Source of the DNA: Halobaculum sp. MBLA0143
GTDB taxonomy: Archaea; Halobacteriota; Halobacteria; Halobacteriales; Haloferacaceae
Length of the DNA: 64,000 nucleotides
NCBI RefSeq assembly: GCF_041361465.1
Contig: NZ_JBGKAC010000002.1
Location: 310,001 to 374,000 of the forward strand
Direction: 5' to 3'
Position 1 is the first letter of the stretch. The number at the start of each line of letters is the position of its first letter. Under the pieces are notes generated by a model that saw only the letters and a list, made by a program, of their open reading frames with translations, was not told the DNA's origin and made no database searches. The translations under genes and the position numbers were made by a program. This document shows, piece after piece, positions 49,318 through 58,177 of this stretch.

Positions 49318-49767
49318 TCACTCTCCTCGCCCCCACCGCCGGTGTCCCCGCCGGGCCAGGGTGTGCGCCCGACGGTTGCGGTCGCCGTCGACGGCGCGGT
49401 AGTCGACACGGGCGGCGTCCGCGAGGCTGGCCCGCGTCGCCGCCACCCGCCGGCCGACCACCGGGTTCGACGGCTCCGCCGGCCGCCCCGGGTCGACCGT
49501 CCGGACGACCACGTCCGCGTCCCCTCGGACGTGGACCGACCCGACACGGTCGTAGGCGGCGTCGACGGCCGCCGCCGCCTCGGCCAGCGCACGGTACTCC
49601 AAGGCCACGTTGGAGACGAACTGATCGACCGGTCGGGAACACTCCACCGTCGGGTCGTGACCCTCCCGAATCACGAACCCGATCGCACCCGACACCGGCG
49701 TCGCGTTGTCGTCGGCGTACAACACGCTCGCGTCGAACGCGACGAACACGGACGGCGGGAGACTCAC
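49318..49767 (-). CDS. RNase H-like protein
   Basis: Protein of 149 residues of the small archaeal RNase HI type. The first strand FVAFDASVLYADD gives the first acidic residue, the helix NVALEYRALAEAAAAVD the Glu, and VHVRGDADVVVRTVD the second Asp. The last motif is RNRRAHTLAR, where the usual Asp before the A-x-x-L-A helix is His. Loss of that Asp may reduce activity. RNase HI removes RNA from RNA-DNA hybrids. The GTG start overlaps the stop of a small upstream frame (GTGA). It follows the lipoprotein gene at 49945 in the same direction. Confidence 0.7.
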   Translation of the reverse strand: MSLPPSVFVAFDASVLYADDNATPVSGAIGFVIREGHDPTVECSRPVDQFVSNVALEYRALAEAAAAVDAAYDRVGSVHVRGDADVVVRTVDPGRPAEPSNPVVGRRVAATRASLADAARVDYRAVDGDRNRRAHTLARRGHRRWGRGE

Positions 49768-49948
49768 ACCCGTTCCAGGGGCGCCAGCGAAGTGAACGCT
49801 CCGGGTCGTCGGCGAGGGTCGACCGTCTGGATCGGGGGGTCCGTCACTCCCGGTGAGACCCCGACGAGCAGGTCGACGGCCGGACCGACGGCCGAGCCGT
49901 ACAGGACGGCGCGGAGATCCGCGACGGGTCGTGCCGACAGTCGCTCAC
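49764..49948 (-). pseudogene. Frameshifted small gene between lipoprotein and RNase H-like genes
   Basis: A GTG at 49948 overlaps the lipoprotein stop (GTGA) but its frame is poor. In another frame, through to a TGA at 49764 that overlaps the RNase H start, the sequence reads SARPVADLRAVLYGSAVGPA and VDLLVGVSPGVTDPPIQTVD with strong codon bias. That frame has no start codon. Removing one base shortly after the GTG would join V-S to L-S-A-R-P and give a protein of about 60 residues. The family is unknown. Confidence 0.45.
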
Positions 49949-51030
49949 AGCCGCGAGGGGGCAGATCCGAACTCCCCGGTGACGTGGACCCGTTGCCCGG
50001 GGTCGTCGCCGTCGGCGGCCTCGCTCACGGTCACGGACACGGTGGCGTCGCTGTCGGCGTACACCGACTCCAGAGCCGACTGTGAGACGGCGTCCCCGGT
50101 GTTGACGAGCGCGGTGTCGGCCCTCGCGTTCGTCGCCTCGCCGCCGGTGAGTTCGACACTGGCGCCGGAGACGATCAGCGAGGTCTGGGCGCCCGCCAAC
50201 GGCGTCCCGGCCAACGGGTCGTACGTCCGGTCACCGTCGTCTGCCCCGTCGACGCTCGTGTTCTCGCCGCCGCCGACGAAGTCGTGTGTCCCGGCCTGCC
50301 GGAGCACCCACTCGGCGTCCGGGCTCCGGTCCGCGAGCCGGTCGGCCGTGCCGAGACGGGCGTCGAGGACGCGCGTCACCGCCTCTCTGGCCGTCGCCGG
50401 ACCGTCGGTGTCGTCGAACGTGCCCGTCGCGACGACGATCGCCTCCTCGGAGACGGCGATTGCCGCCTCGTCGCCGTCCGTCGAGACGGTGTACGCCTCC
50501 CGTTCGGCCGCAGTCTCGAACCCGTCCGGGAGCGCGTCGTCGAACGCCGCCGTGTCGAACGCCCCCGTCGCGACGACGACTCCGGCCACGAACGTCAGCC
50601 CCCGCAGCCCCACCTCGTCTTCGACGTCCGTCCGGTCCGGGTACAGTGGCGCGACGAGTCGACTCCCGGCGTCGCCGTACCCCTGCAGTCCGAAGCCGAG
50701 CCCGAGCAACGCCGCGAGCAGCCCGGCAGACACCGGCGCCGCGACGAGCGCACTCGCCGGATCCGACGACGCCTCGTCCGGCGTCGGTGTCTGTGCCGGT
50801 GTCGCCGTCTCCGTGTCGGAGCCGTCGAAGACGCCCCGGTCGACCAGTTTGCCCACGTCGAGGTACAACAGTCCGGTGGTTCCGTCGGCCGGGAGGGACC
50901 GAGCGTACGGCGGGAGCGACCCCCCGCGGGCGCCGCGACCACCGACACCCGACAGCGATCCACACCCGGCGAGCGTCGCTGCGAGCCCCACGCCGGCGCC
51001 CGCGAGGAGTCTCCGTCGTCTCACGACCAC
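49945..51030 (-). CDS. Tat lipoprotein of unknown function
   Basis: Protein of 361 residues. The N-terminus VVRRRRLLAGAGVGLAATLA plus G-C is a twin-arginine signal with an L-A-G-C lipobox. A Thr/Pro/Asp linker (about 70-95) is followed by a hydrophobic stretch (LVAAPVSAGLLAALLGLGFG) and a repetitive beta-type domain with many D-x-A and V-A-T-G segments (GLTFVAGVVVATGAFDTAAF; AIAVSEEAIVVATGTFDDTD). Similar proteins are common in haloarchaea without known function. Its stop overlaps the small frame before the RNase H-like gene. Confidence 0.75.
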   Translation of the reverse strand: MVVRRRRLLAGAGVGLAATLAGCGSLSGVGGRGARGGSLPPYARSLPADGTTGLLYLDVGKLVDRGVFDGSDTETATPAQTPTPDEASSDPASALVAAPVSAGLLAALLGLGFGLQGYGDAGSRLVAPLYPDRTDVEDEVGLRGLTFVAGVVVATGAFDTAAFDDALPDGFETAAEREAYTVSTDGDEAAIAVSEEAIVVATGTFDDTDGPATAREAVTRVLDARLGTADRLADRSPDAEWVLRQAGTHDFVGGGENTSVDGADDGDRTYDPLAGTPLAGAQTSLIVSGASVELTGGEATNARADTALVNTGDAVSQSALESVYADSDATVSVTVSEAADGDDPGQRVHVTGEFGSAPSRL

Positions 51031-51329
51031 TTCTCGGGGGGCCGGGACAAGAAACCAACGCCCACCGGAGACGAATCACGACAGACCGGTCGTCGTCGCC
51101 ACAGTAGCCGCTCCCGTGGGGTACCTCGGGCACGAGGTGGCCCGAGGCGGCTGGACTACCGGCGTGCGTCTCTGCGGCCGTCGGCACCGAGCCGACAGCA
51201 CACGCCCGTGTCGCCGGACTGCGTGCGTTCACCGCTACCACACGGGAGTGCCTGCGGTCGGAGTGAGCGGCCCGACCCGTTCGCTGTCCCCAGTTTCATT
51301 AGGGTGAACGACAGCCAGGAGTGTGTCGG
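51031..51329. other. 299-nt intergenic region
   Basis: Divergent promoters for the lipoprotein (start 51030) and MFS (start 51330) genes must lie here. TTTCATTAGGGTG near 51296-51308, about 22-34 nt before the MFS start, may hold its TATA box. Open frames on both strands look like chance products, and I see no RNA gene. Confidence 0.4.
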
Positions 51330-52535
51330 ATGGGAGTCGAACGTCCTCCGTCGGTCGTGTCGAAGTACTACCTCTACCAAGCGACGCGGACGTTCGGGTT
51401 CTTCTGGCCGGTGTTCACCCTGTTCCTGTTGGCGCGTGATCTCTCGTACACACAGATCGCGTTGCTGAACAGCCTCTCTGCGGGGGTCGTGGTCGTCGGC
51501 GAGCTCCCGACGGGGTACGTCGCCGACCGGATCGGTCGGCGAAACAGTATGGTCGTCAGCTCCGTGTTGTACGCGGCCTCGATCCTGGGGTTCGCAGTCG
51601 CAGAGAGCTTCCCGGAGTTCGTCGTGTTGTGGACGGTCTGGGCGTTCGCCCAGACGTTCCGGTCGGGAGCCGGCGCGGCGTGGCTGTACGAGACGTTGGA
51701 AGACCGACTCGACGAGTCGGCGTACACGCACGTCCGGGGCCGCGGCGGGTCGGTGAACCGGTGGGTCGGCGCCGGGACGATGCTCGCCGCCGGGCCGCTG
51801 TACGGGGTCGACCACCGACTCCCGTTTCTCGCGGCGGGCCTGCTCAACGCCGGCGGCGTGGCCGTCCTCCTGACGATGCCGAAGACGAGCGTGTTCGACG
51901 GGGACCGACCCAGCGAGGAGACGTTCTCGCTCGTCGACGCCGTCCCACTCTTCCGCGAACAGCTCTCCCGGCCGCCGTTGCGCTCGGTTCTGGTGTACGC
52001 GGCGGTGTTCTTCGGCGTCGTCCGCGCGGCAGACGAGTTCGTCCAGCCCGTCGCGGTCGACGCCGGTGTCCCCGTCTCGGCGATCGGGACGCTGTACGCC
52101 GGGTTCACGGCCGTCTCGGCGGTCGCCAGCTACTTCGCGGGCGACGTCGAGGACGCGCTGACGACACGGTGGGCAGTGGTCGGGATCACGGGGATCACGG
52201 CTGCGCTCCTGGTGGTCCCCGCGTTCCTCCCGGTCGTCGCACTCCCGGCGTTCTTCGCGATGAAGTCGGCCAACACCCTCGTCCGGCCGATCGTCTCCGG
52301 GTACCTCAACGACCACGCGGAGTCGGTCGGCCGAGCGTCGCTCCTGTCTGCCGCGTCGCTCGTGTACGCGCTCGTCCGGATCGTCCTCCAGCCCGTCGGC
52401 GGCGTGGTCGCCGACCGACGCTCCCCGCTGTGGGGTTTCGCTGCGCTCGGCGGGCTGTTCCTCGTCGTGGCCGTCGCCGTCTTCGTGGTCGAGGCGCCGG
52501 CAGCCGAGCGAGCGGGCGCAGACGAGGGAGTGTGA
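51330..52535 (+). CDS. MFS transporter
   Basis: Membrane protein of 401 residues with twelve hydrophobic segments. Motif A in the loop after helix two is clear, LPTGYVADRIGRRNSMVVSS. The opening VVSKYYLYQATRTFGFFWPV and the FFAMKSANTLVRPIVSGYLN segment match the group often annotated as multidrug or 3-phenylpropionate-type facilitators. A GTG at 51321 would add three residues; I use the ATG at 51330. Substrate unknown. It is the intact counterpart in this window to the truncated MFS gene near 18.6 kb, but the two are not close relatives by motif. Confidence 0.9.
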   Translation: MGVERPPSVVSKYYLYQATRTFGFFWPVFTLFLLARDLSYTQIALLNSLSAGVVVVGELPTGYVADRIGRRNSMVVSSVLYAASILGFAVAESFPEFVVLWTVWAFAQTFRSGAGAAWLYETLEDRLDESAYTHVRGRGGSVNRWVGAGTMLAAGPLYGVDHRLPFLAAGLLNAGGVAVLLTMPKTSVFDGDRPSEETFSLVDAVPLFREQLSRPPLRSVLVYAAVFFGVVRAADEFVQPVAVDAGVPVSAIGTLYAGFTAVSAVASYFAGDVEDALTTRWAVVGITGITAALLVVPAFLPVVALPAFFAMKSANTLVRPIVSGYLNDHAESVGRASLLSAASLVYALVRIVLQPVGGVVADRRSPLWGFAALGGLFLVVAVAVFVVEAPAAERAGADEGV

Positions 52536-52613
52536 CGGCAGCGCTCGACGTCTCGGCCTCGAGCGGTGCGTCTCCGTCAGCTACTTTCCCCGCGCCCCCG
52601 AGAGTAGCCGTCG

Positions 52614-54053
52614 ATGCCCTCCACACGCCGCCGTGCGCTCCGCCTCCTCGGAACGGCCGCCGTCGCCGGCCTGGCCGGCTGTGGCGCGATCGACACGCCG
52701 CCGGATCCGAACGAACGACCGCCGTCGTCGCTCGGTGCCACGCCACGGCAGTCGACCGACGAGTGGCCGTCTCCCGCGGGCGACGCCGGCCACACCGCAC
52801 ACGTCGCCGCCTCGCCGCCGTCGTCGCCGGAGATCGACTGGCGCCGGACGGCGACGGCCGACGGCGACCGACTCCGTGGCGACCTCGTCGCCGTCGTGGA
52901 CGACCGGATCGTCACCGTCACCGACGGCGACCGAGCCAGTCGGTTCCGGGCGTTCGGGACGGACGGCGGCGACCGCCTCTGGCAGCGCCGACTCCCGCGG
53001 GCCGACGAGAGCCACGCCCGGCAGATCGCGGGTGTCGTCGACGGAACCGTGTTCACGACGGACTACCACGGAGAGCTGTCGGCCGTCTCCGTCGCCGACG
53101 GCACGGTCGTCTGGCGTCGCAGCCTCTCCGACCAGGTCGCCGACGCGGTGCCGAGTGCGTTTCTCCCCCAGAGTGGGGAGACCAATCGGTTCGAAGCGGT
53201 CGCGGCCGCGACGCCCGACGGACTGTACGTCGCCAGCGCCTACGGGCTCCACGGCGTCGCGCTCGACGACGGCACCGAGACGTGGCGTGTGTTCCTGGGA
53301 CAGCCACCCGAGCGAGACGACTCGTACCCGACGCTGGGACGGCCGACAGGCGTCGCGCCGACACCGACGGGGGCGCGGGTGACGGACCGCTGGCGGGGGC
53401 TCGTCGAGGTCGACGGGTACGAGACGACCGACGGCCGGTTCGAGACACACACGTCGCGGACGGAACTGCCGCTGCGGCTTCCGGGCTCCCCCGTCGTCGA
53501 CGACGACGGGCAGACCGTGGTCGGGCCGGCGGCAGCCTGGTCGACGGGCTCCGTCCGTCCGACCGTGGTCGGTGGGTTCGGGAGTCGCCACCCCTGGCAG
53601 TTCGCGGGCGTCGCCGGCGACGGCGCCAGCGCCCACGCCAGTCCCGCGACCGACGGTGACCGGGTGTACGTCTGTGAGGCGCACGAGACCCCCGGGCGGG
53701 TCGCCGTCACGGCGCTCCGTGCCGACACGGGCGGGCTGGACTGGCAGCGGAGCTACACGCCGGACGACCGCATCCCGTCGCTGGGTGGCCGTCCGATGTT
53801 CCGGCTCGCACCCCCAGTCGTCGCCGGCGATACCCTCCTCGTCGGCTACGGGAGCGACCCAGAGCGTGGCCCCGGCTACGAGAGCAGCTCAGAGCGCAGC
53901 GTCGGCGAAGGGGTCCTCTTGGGGCTCGACGCCGCCGACGGGACCGTGCAGTGGCGACAGTCACTCCCTGCCGGACCACAGCGCGTCGCCGTCGTCGACG
54001 ACCGGGTGTTCGTCGTCGACTTCCGCGGCGGCGTGACGGCGCTGAGCGGGTGA
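52614..54053 (+). CDS. PQQ-type beta-propeller Tat lipoprotein
   Basis: Protein of 479 residues. The start STRRRALRLLGTAAVAGLAG plus C is a twin-arginine signal with lipobox. The mature part has repeated PQQ/pyrrolo-quinoline blades: GDAGHTAHVAAS, RFRAFGTDGGDRLWQRRLPR, TVFTTDYHGELSAVSVADGT, LYVASAYGLHGVALDDGTET and the final VFVVDFRGGVTALSG. Blades end with the W-x-x-x-L/Y pattern. Such proteins may be dehydrogenases or, without catalytic residues, assembly scaffolds like BamB. A metal site cannot be seen. A thioredoxin-like protein follows in the same direction, so redox work at the outer face is plausible. Confidence 0.88.
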   Translation: MPSTRRRALRLLGTAAVAGLAGCGAIDTPPDPNERPPSSLGATPRQSTDEWPSPAGDAGHTAHVAASPPSSPEIDWRRTATADGDRLRGDLVAVVDDRIVTVTDGDRASRFRAFGTDGGDRLWQRRLPRADESHARQIAGVVDGTVFTTDYHGELSAVSVADGTVVWRRSLSDQVADAVPSAFLPQSGETNRFEAVAAATPDGLYVASAYGLHGVALDDGTETWRVFLGQPPERDDSYPTLGRPTGVAPTPTGARVTDRWRGLVEVDGYETTDGRFETHTSRTELPLRLPGSPVVDDDGQTVVGPAAAWSTGSVRPTVVGGFGSRHPWQFAGVAGDGASAHASPATDGDRVYVCEAHETPGRVAVTALRADTGGLDWQRSYTPDDRIPSLGGRPMFRLAPPVVAGDTLLVGYGSDPERGPGYESSSERSVGEGVLLGLDAADGTVQWRQSLPAGPQRVAVVDDRVFVVDFRGGVTALSG

Positions 54054-54173
54054 CCGGCGGCGTGACGGTGTCTCCGACCGCCGTGCCCACACGACGACCA
54101 CTCCCGAACCGGAGACACGCAGTTCGTGAGACCGTCCGAAGAGACTTTGTGACACGAGCTGAGGCTCGAATAC

Positions 54174-54794
54174 ATGACACGACCAGGCTCGGAGCGGCCG
54201 GAGACGGTGACGGACACGGTCGTGACCGACCGTCGCCGACTGTTGGCGACGGTCGGCGCGGGTGTGACGACCGCCGTCGCGGGATGTTCCGGTGTGTCGA
54301 CGGGCGGCGAGGCGGCGGCGACGGACCGCGCGGTGGACGACACCGACGGGTCGCCGACGGCCGCCACCGCGGCACAGTCGTCGCTCGCGCTCCCGTCGGC
54401 CGTCACGACCGGGGGCCTCCCGGACGGGGACGTGACGCTCCGGCCGACGGGGAGCGTGACGCTGCTCAACTTCTTCGCAACGTGGTGTGCCCCCTGCAAG
54501 AAGGAGATGCCGGCGCTCCGGAAGCTCCGGGAGGCGTACGACGAGTCGGAGCTCCACATGGTGTCGGTCACGCCACAGGTCGAGACGGAGGTGGTCGCGT
54601 CGTTCTGGGCGAAACACGACGCGACGTGGCCGGCGGTGACGGACTCGTCGCTGCGGGCCTCACAGCGCTGGGACGCGACTTCGTACCCGACGAACCTCCT
54701 GTTCGACCGCGACGGCGCTCCCGCGGGTGATGTCGACGCTCGGACGTTCGGGGGGTTCGAGAGCGCCGTCGCGCCGCTGATCGAGGAGGCGTGA
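54174..54794 (+). CDS. TlpA-like thiol-disulfide lipoprotein
   Basis: Protein of 206 residues. The signal TDRRRLLATVGAGVTTAVAG plus C has a twin-arginine and a lipobox. After a disordered stretch (about 45-80) a thioredoxin fold begins, with VTLLNFFATWCAPCKKEMPA (C-A-P-C active site), LHMVSVTPQVETEV and the cis-Pro loop SYPTNLLFDRDGAPAG. It would reduce or oxidise thiols on the outside, for example for cytochrome or copper-site assembly. It is preceded by the PQQ-type lipoprotein and followed by another lipoprotein. Confidence 0.9.
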   Translation: MTRPGSERPETVTDTVVTDRRRLLATVGAGVTTAVAGCSGVSTGGEAAATDRAVDDTDGSPTAATAAQSSLALPSAVTTGGLPDGDVTLRPTGSVTLLNFFATWCAPCKKEMPALRKLREAYDESELHMVSVTPQVETEVVASFWAKHDATWPAVTDSSLRASQRWDATSYPTNLLFDRDGAPAGDVDARTFGGFESAVAPLIEEA

Positions 54795-54849
54795 CCGTGA
54801 GACGGCTTGTCGTTCGGTTGGAGTGGTCGAGCCCGCCGGAGGTGTCGGC

Positions 54850-55704
54850 GTGACCGCGACGCGGTCGCTCGCGGTCGCGTTCTTCGTCGTCGCCGCGACC
54901 GTGACCGTCGCCGGCTGTGGGGCGGTACCGACGCCGATGTCGGAGCCCGCGAACGCGACGACCGCGTCGGCGGCGGCCTCGCCGACAGGGGCACAGACCG
55001 CAGAACGGGTCGTGCCGGGGGTGACGGCCGACGGCGTCGTCGACGCGACGGCGTTGGTGCAGGCACACGTCCGAGCGCTCACCGAGCGGTCGTTCACCGT
55101 CACCCGGCGGGTGCGTGGCGTCGACACCGCGACGAACGAGACCACCCGCGAACTGACGGCGACCTGGCGGATCGACGCCCGAGACGGGTTCCGCGGGACG
55201 TACGAATCCCGGTGGGTGACGGTGCCGCAGTCGCTCGTCGGCGACCGTCGGCCCCCGGAGGCCGTGAGCACCTACCGCGCCGACGAGACGGTGTCCCGTC
55301 GGATCGTCACCGACGCGGGCGACGCGGGCGACGAGAACGTCACCTTCGACCGCCCACCCCTCACCGACACCGTGCTCCGGCTCACGCCCGCGCTCCACCG
55401 TGCTCCGGTCGCCGCTCTCGGGGACGCCGAGGAGGTCAGTGTCCAGTCGGTGACCCGCGACGGCACACAGCGGTACCGAATCGCGGCGCGACTCCCGGAG
55501 AACCGAATCCGGAGCAACCGGACGGTCGAGCTGCTCGTCACCCCCGAGGGGCGCGTGACGGATATCCGCCACCGATTCGTCAGAGACGCGACCGGCAGCG
55601 TCGTCACCCGGACGATCCGGTTCCGTGCCGTCGGCGAGACCCGCGTCGAGCGTCCGGCGTGGTACGAGACGGCACAGAACGCGACGAGCGGCGAGACGGC
55701 GTAG
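54850..55704 (+). CDS. Lipoprotein of unknown function
   Basis: Protein of 284 residues starting at GTG 54850. GGAGGTG lies 8-9 nt upstream, one of few Shine-Dalgarno-like sites here, and decides this start over a GTG at 54823. The signal LAVAFFVVAATVTVAGC ends in an A-G-C lipobox. A Thr/Ala linker leads to a beta-rich domain with SFTVTRRVRGVDTATNETTR, FRGTYESRWVTV and LRLTPALHRAPVA, of the type found in LolA-like haloarchaeal lipoproteins. A short frame starting at 54797 (VRRLVVRLEWSSPPEVSA) ends in a TGA that overlaps this GTG. Confidence 0.8.
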   Translation: MTATRSLAVAFFVVAATVTVAGCGAVPTPMSEPANATTASAAASPTGAQTAERVVPGVTADGVVDATALVQAHVRALTERSFTVTRRVRGVDTATNETTRELTATWRIDARDGFRGTYESRWVTVPQSLVGDRRPPEAVSTYRADETVSRRIVTDAGDAGDENVTFDRPPLTDTVLRLTPALHRAPVAALGDAEEVSVQSVTRDGTQRYRIAARLPENRIRSNRTVELLVTPEGRVTDIRHRFVRDATGSVVTRTIRFRAVGETRVERPAWYETAQNATSGETA

Positions 55705-55800
55705 TCGGGTCCCGAGTCGAGTCCGGGGTCACCTCTCCCCGTCGACGACCCCACTGCCGAGGTGGCGTCCGTCTGGCGTAGAATGCCTTCGAGACAAAGG

Positions 55801-55810
55801 ACTATATTCC
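55801..55810 (+). promoter_or_regulatory. TATA-like box of the HTH/TumE-like pair
   Basis: ACTATATTCC lies about 25 nt upstream of the ATG at 55831, within a clearly AT-richer stretch (ACAAAGGACTATATTCCCCC). The spacing suits a leaderless message for the HTH gene. Confidence 0.6.
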
Positions 55811-55830
55811 CCCAGTTGTGCAGTATGTGC

Positions 55831-56427
55831 ATGAACCACCGGGACCCGCCGGGGACGTTCACGGACGTGAACGAGGCAGTCGAGGAGGAGTGGGAGGCGG
55901 AGACGACGCCGTCTGAACGTGTCCGTCGGGTCGTCGCCCGTGCGTACAGCCCGGTGTCGGCCGGCGACGTCGCCGAGGCGGCGCACACGTCGCCGAAGAC
56001 GGCTCGGAAACACCTGAAGGCGCTCGCCCGCGAGGGGTTCGTCACGGCCGAGCCCGGCGACCACGGCGCCACCGTCTACCGCCGTTCACCGGAGTCGTTG
56101 GTGGTCGAGCAGGCGGCGGACATCCTCGACGGTGTCTCGACAGAGGACCTGGCCGCGCGGGTTCGGGAGATGCGCGAGCGGCTGTCCGACTATCAGGCGG
56201 AGTTCGGCGTCGAGTCGCCAGAGGAGTTGGCGGTCGACCGGACGAACCGGTCGCTCGCGGCCGAGTCGACGCCGGCAGCGCCCGACCGGGAGACGATCCG
56301 CGAGTGGAAGCGGCTCCGTCGGAACCTCGCGTTCGCCAACGCCGCGCTCTCCATCGGTAACGCCGAGCGGTTCGTCGACGGCGACCGCCGCGACCGCGAG
56401 CCGCGACGCGACGACACCTTCGCCTGA
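55831..56427 (+). CDS. HTH regulator (DUF7342-like), possible antitoxin
   Basis: Protein of 198 residues from the ATG at 55831 (another ATG is at 55825). A winged helix lies near 30-85 (ERVRRVVARAYSPVSAGDVA, EAAHTSPKTARKHLKALARE, GFVTAEPGDHGATVYRRSPE). It is followed by helical regions (LAARVREMRERLSDYQAEFG) and WKRLRRNLAFANAALSIGNA. Similar haloarchaeal proteins are encoded just before TumE-like genes, as here with a 3-nt gap, so it may be the DNA-binding antitoxin. The family name is from memory and not checked. Confidence 0.75.
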   Translation: MNHRDPPGTFTDVNEAVEEEWEAETTPSERVRRVVARAYSPVSAGDVAEAAHTSPKTARKHLKALAREGFVTAEPGDHGATVYRRSPESLVVEQAADILDGVSTEDLAARVREMRERLSDYQAEFGVESPEELAVDRTNRSLAAESTPAAPDRETIREWKRLRRNLAFANAALSIGNAERFVDGDRRDREPRRDDTFA

Positions 56428-56430
56428 CCG

Positions 56431-56913
56431 ATGTCGGGATCACCGGCACAGGCGGAGACGCACACCCTTCGCGGTGCGGTCGACCGTCCGGCCCTGCTCA
56501 CGATCCGCGACGTGATCGAGAAGATGGAGCCGTTGGCGACGCCAGCGCTCGACGACTTCCTCGACCCCACCGTGCTTGAAGTCGAACTCGACGACGGACT
56601 GGCCGGCGCCGACACCGCCCGGATCGACGTTCAGTGGACGACCCGGGACGACTACAAATTCCACTACACGGACTCCGAAGGGGTGAATCTCCGCTGGGGC
56701 AGCCACCCACACGACGGCGACTACGTCCAGGCCGCGGGAGACGAGCACTATCACCCGCCGCCGAACGCGAGTTCCGACGCCAACGTGGTCGAAGCATCCT
56801 GTATCACGAAGACACCCGAGGTGTTGGTCACCCGCGCCGTCCTGAAGCTCTGGCGCGTCGCCCACCACGGAGGATCGCTGTCGGCGCTGAACGCGGGACA
56901 GAATCCGCCGTAG
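56431..56913 (+). CDS. TumE-like (DUF6516-type) protein, possible toxin
   Basis: Protein of 160 residues. The core VQWTTRDDYKFHYTDSEGVN is followed by LRWGSHPHDGDY and, further on, HYHPPPNASSDAN and TRAVLKLWRV. This succession of beta strands with H-P-H-D and H-Y-H-P is the pattern of the haloarchaeal TumE/DUF6516 type. It begins 3 nt after the HTH gene, so both are cotranscribed. A toxin role is inference from this arrangement. Confidence 0.65.
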   Translation: MSGSPAQAETHTLRGAVDRPALLTIRDVIEKMEPLATPALDDFLDPTVLEVELDDGLAGADTARIDVQWTTRDDYKFHYTDSEGVNLRWGSHPHDGDYVQAAGDEHYHPPPNASSDANVVEASCITKTPEVLVTRAVLKLWRVAHHGGSLSALNAGQNPP

Positions 56914-56959
56914 GTGAGCGAACGCCTCGGCTGGGGGAGAAGACCCACCCCGAACCGCG

Positions 56960-58177
56960 TCACTCGACACAGTCCTCACACGCGATTCCGTCGTCGGTCA
57001 CGCGGAGTCCGTTCGCTCGACCGAACGCTCGCTCACAGCGGGGACACGTCGCCGTCCGTCGGAGGCCGGTCACCGCACCGACGGAGAGATCCAACGTCTC
57101 TCGGCGGCCGTCGGCCCGCACCGTGACCGACAGATCCCCGCGTTCGACGGAGACGCCGGTGACGGCGACCGGGCGCGTCCGGAGTTCGACGGCGTGTCGC
57201 TGCCGGAGTCGCGCCCGTTGATCGGGGAACCCGTCCGACTCGGCCGCTCGCAGCGTCGACAGGTCGCTGTCGAGCGCCGCTCGGCGCTCCGTGAGCCGCT
57301 CCCGTCGCTCCAGCAGTTCGACCCGGTCGTCGCCGGCCGCGTCGCCGAGTCGGTCGCCGATCGACGCCAACTCCGTCTCGACACGGTCACGTTCCGCCCG
57401 TAGTTCCGACAGTCTGTCGCGCTGGCGGGCCGCGTACTGCTCGAAGGCGTCGGTTGCAGCACGACCCGCCCCTGCCTCCACATCGGCGAGCGTGTCGTCG
57501 ACCTCGGCGACAACGTGGTCCCGGGCCTCGTCTATCGCTCGCCGGAGGCTCTCCGGGTCGGGTGTGACGTCGTCGGCCCCCGACTCCGAGGCGGCTGCGG
57601 CGTCGAACAACGCCGTCGGATCGCAGTCCACCCGTGCGCCAGTCTCGGGGTCGACGACGACCGTGTGGAGCGACTCCCGTTGGTACTGGCTCGGCGTCTC
57701 GATCTCGACACGCACCCACACACACGCCACCTGGCTGTCGTAGTAGGGGTGGAACGCGACCGACGCCACGTCGACCGGCGAGTCTTGCAGCCACGCCGGG
57801 ACCAACGAGTCGACGCCGCCGGGAACGCCGGGCACCGACGCCGTCCCGACCGGACAACGGGCGGCGGCGGCGTCGATCAGTCGCCGCGCGAACGCTGTCT
57901 CCGGGCGGATCTCTGGTCGCTCTCGTTCACCCGTATCGGTGGCGCCCCCCGCGTCGTTCGGGCCGTCGCCCGCCCGCTCGGCCGGCTCGGCTGTCGCCGC
58001 GGCGACGAGTCGCCCGCCGTCGACGTGCGGCTCGGCCCACGACGGCGGCGTGACCCCGTCGAACTCGACGACGAAATCGTCGCCCGGTTGCCGAACCGTC
58101 GCGCCCAGATTCTCGAAGTACAGCCGTGCGAGTTCACCAATCTGCTCTGTCGTCGGCGTGAGCGTCGTCTCAGTCAC
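56960..58177 (-). CDS. Coiled-coil protein with C-terminal zinc finger, partner of SNF2 helicase
   Basis: Protein of 405 residues. The N-terminal 190 residues form an alpha/beta domain with SVAFHPYYDSQVACVWVRVE and HTVVVDPETGARVDCDP. A coiled coil (about 220-330) rich in Arg/Glu (RQRDRLSELRAERDRVETEL) follows. The last 60 residues contain a beta part and C-P-R-C...C-E-D-C, one zinc site. Its start overlaps the helicase stop by 8 nt, so they are coupled. It may be a subunit that tethers or activates the ATPase. No nuclease motif is visible. Confidence 0.75.
   Translation of the reverse strand: MTETTLTPTTEQIGELARLYFENLGATVRQPGDDFVVEFDGVTPPSWAEPHVDGGRLVAAATAEPAERAGDGPNDAGGATDTGERERPEIRPETAFARRLIDAAAARCPVGTASVPGVPGGVDSLVPAWLQDSPVDVASVAFHPYYDSQVACVWVRVEIETPSQYQRESLHTVVVDPETGARVDCDPTALFDAAAASESGADDVTPDPESLRRAIDEARDHVVAEVDDTLADVEAGAGRAATDAFEQYAARQRDRLSELRAERDRVETELASIGDRLGDAAGDDRVELLERRERLTERRAALDSDLSTLRAAESDGFPDQRARLRQRHAVELRTRPVAVTGVSVERGDLSVTVRADGRRETLDLSVGAVTGLRRTATCPRCERAFGRANGLRVTDDGIACEDCVE

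Noticed and set aside
51629-53659. A 676-codon plus-strand frame over the MFS and PQQ-propeller genes
   Set aside because: Same strand, other frame, extremely Arg-rich. The two overlapping genes have membrane and propeller motifs in the proper frames.
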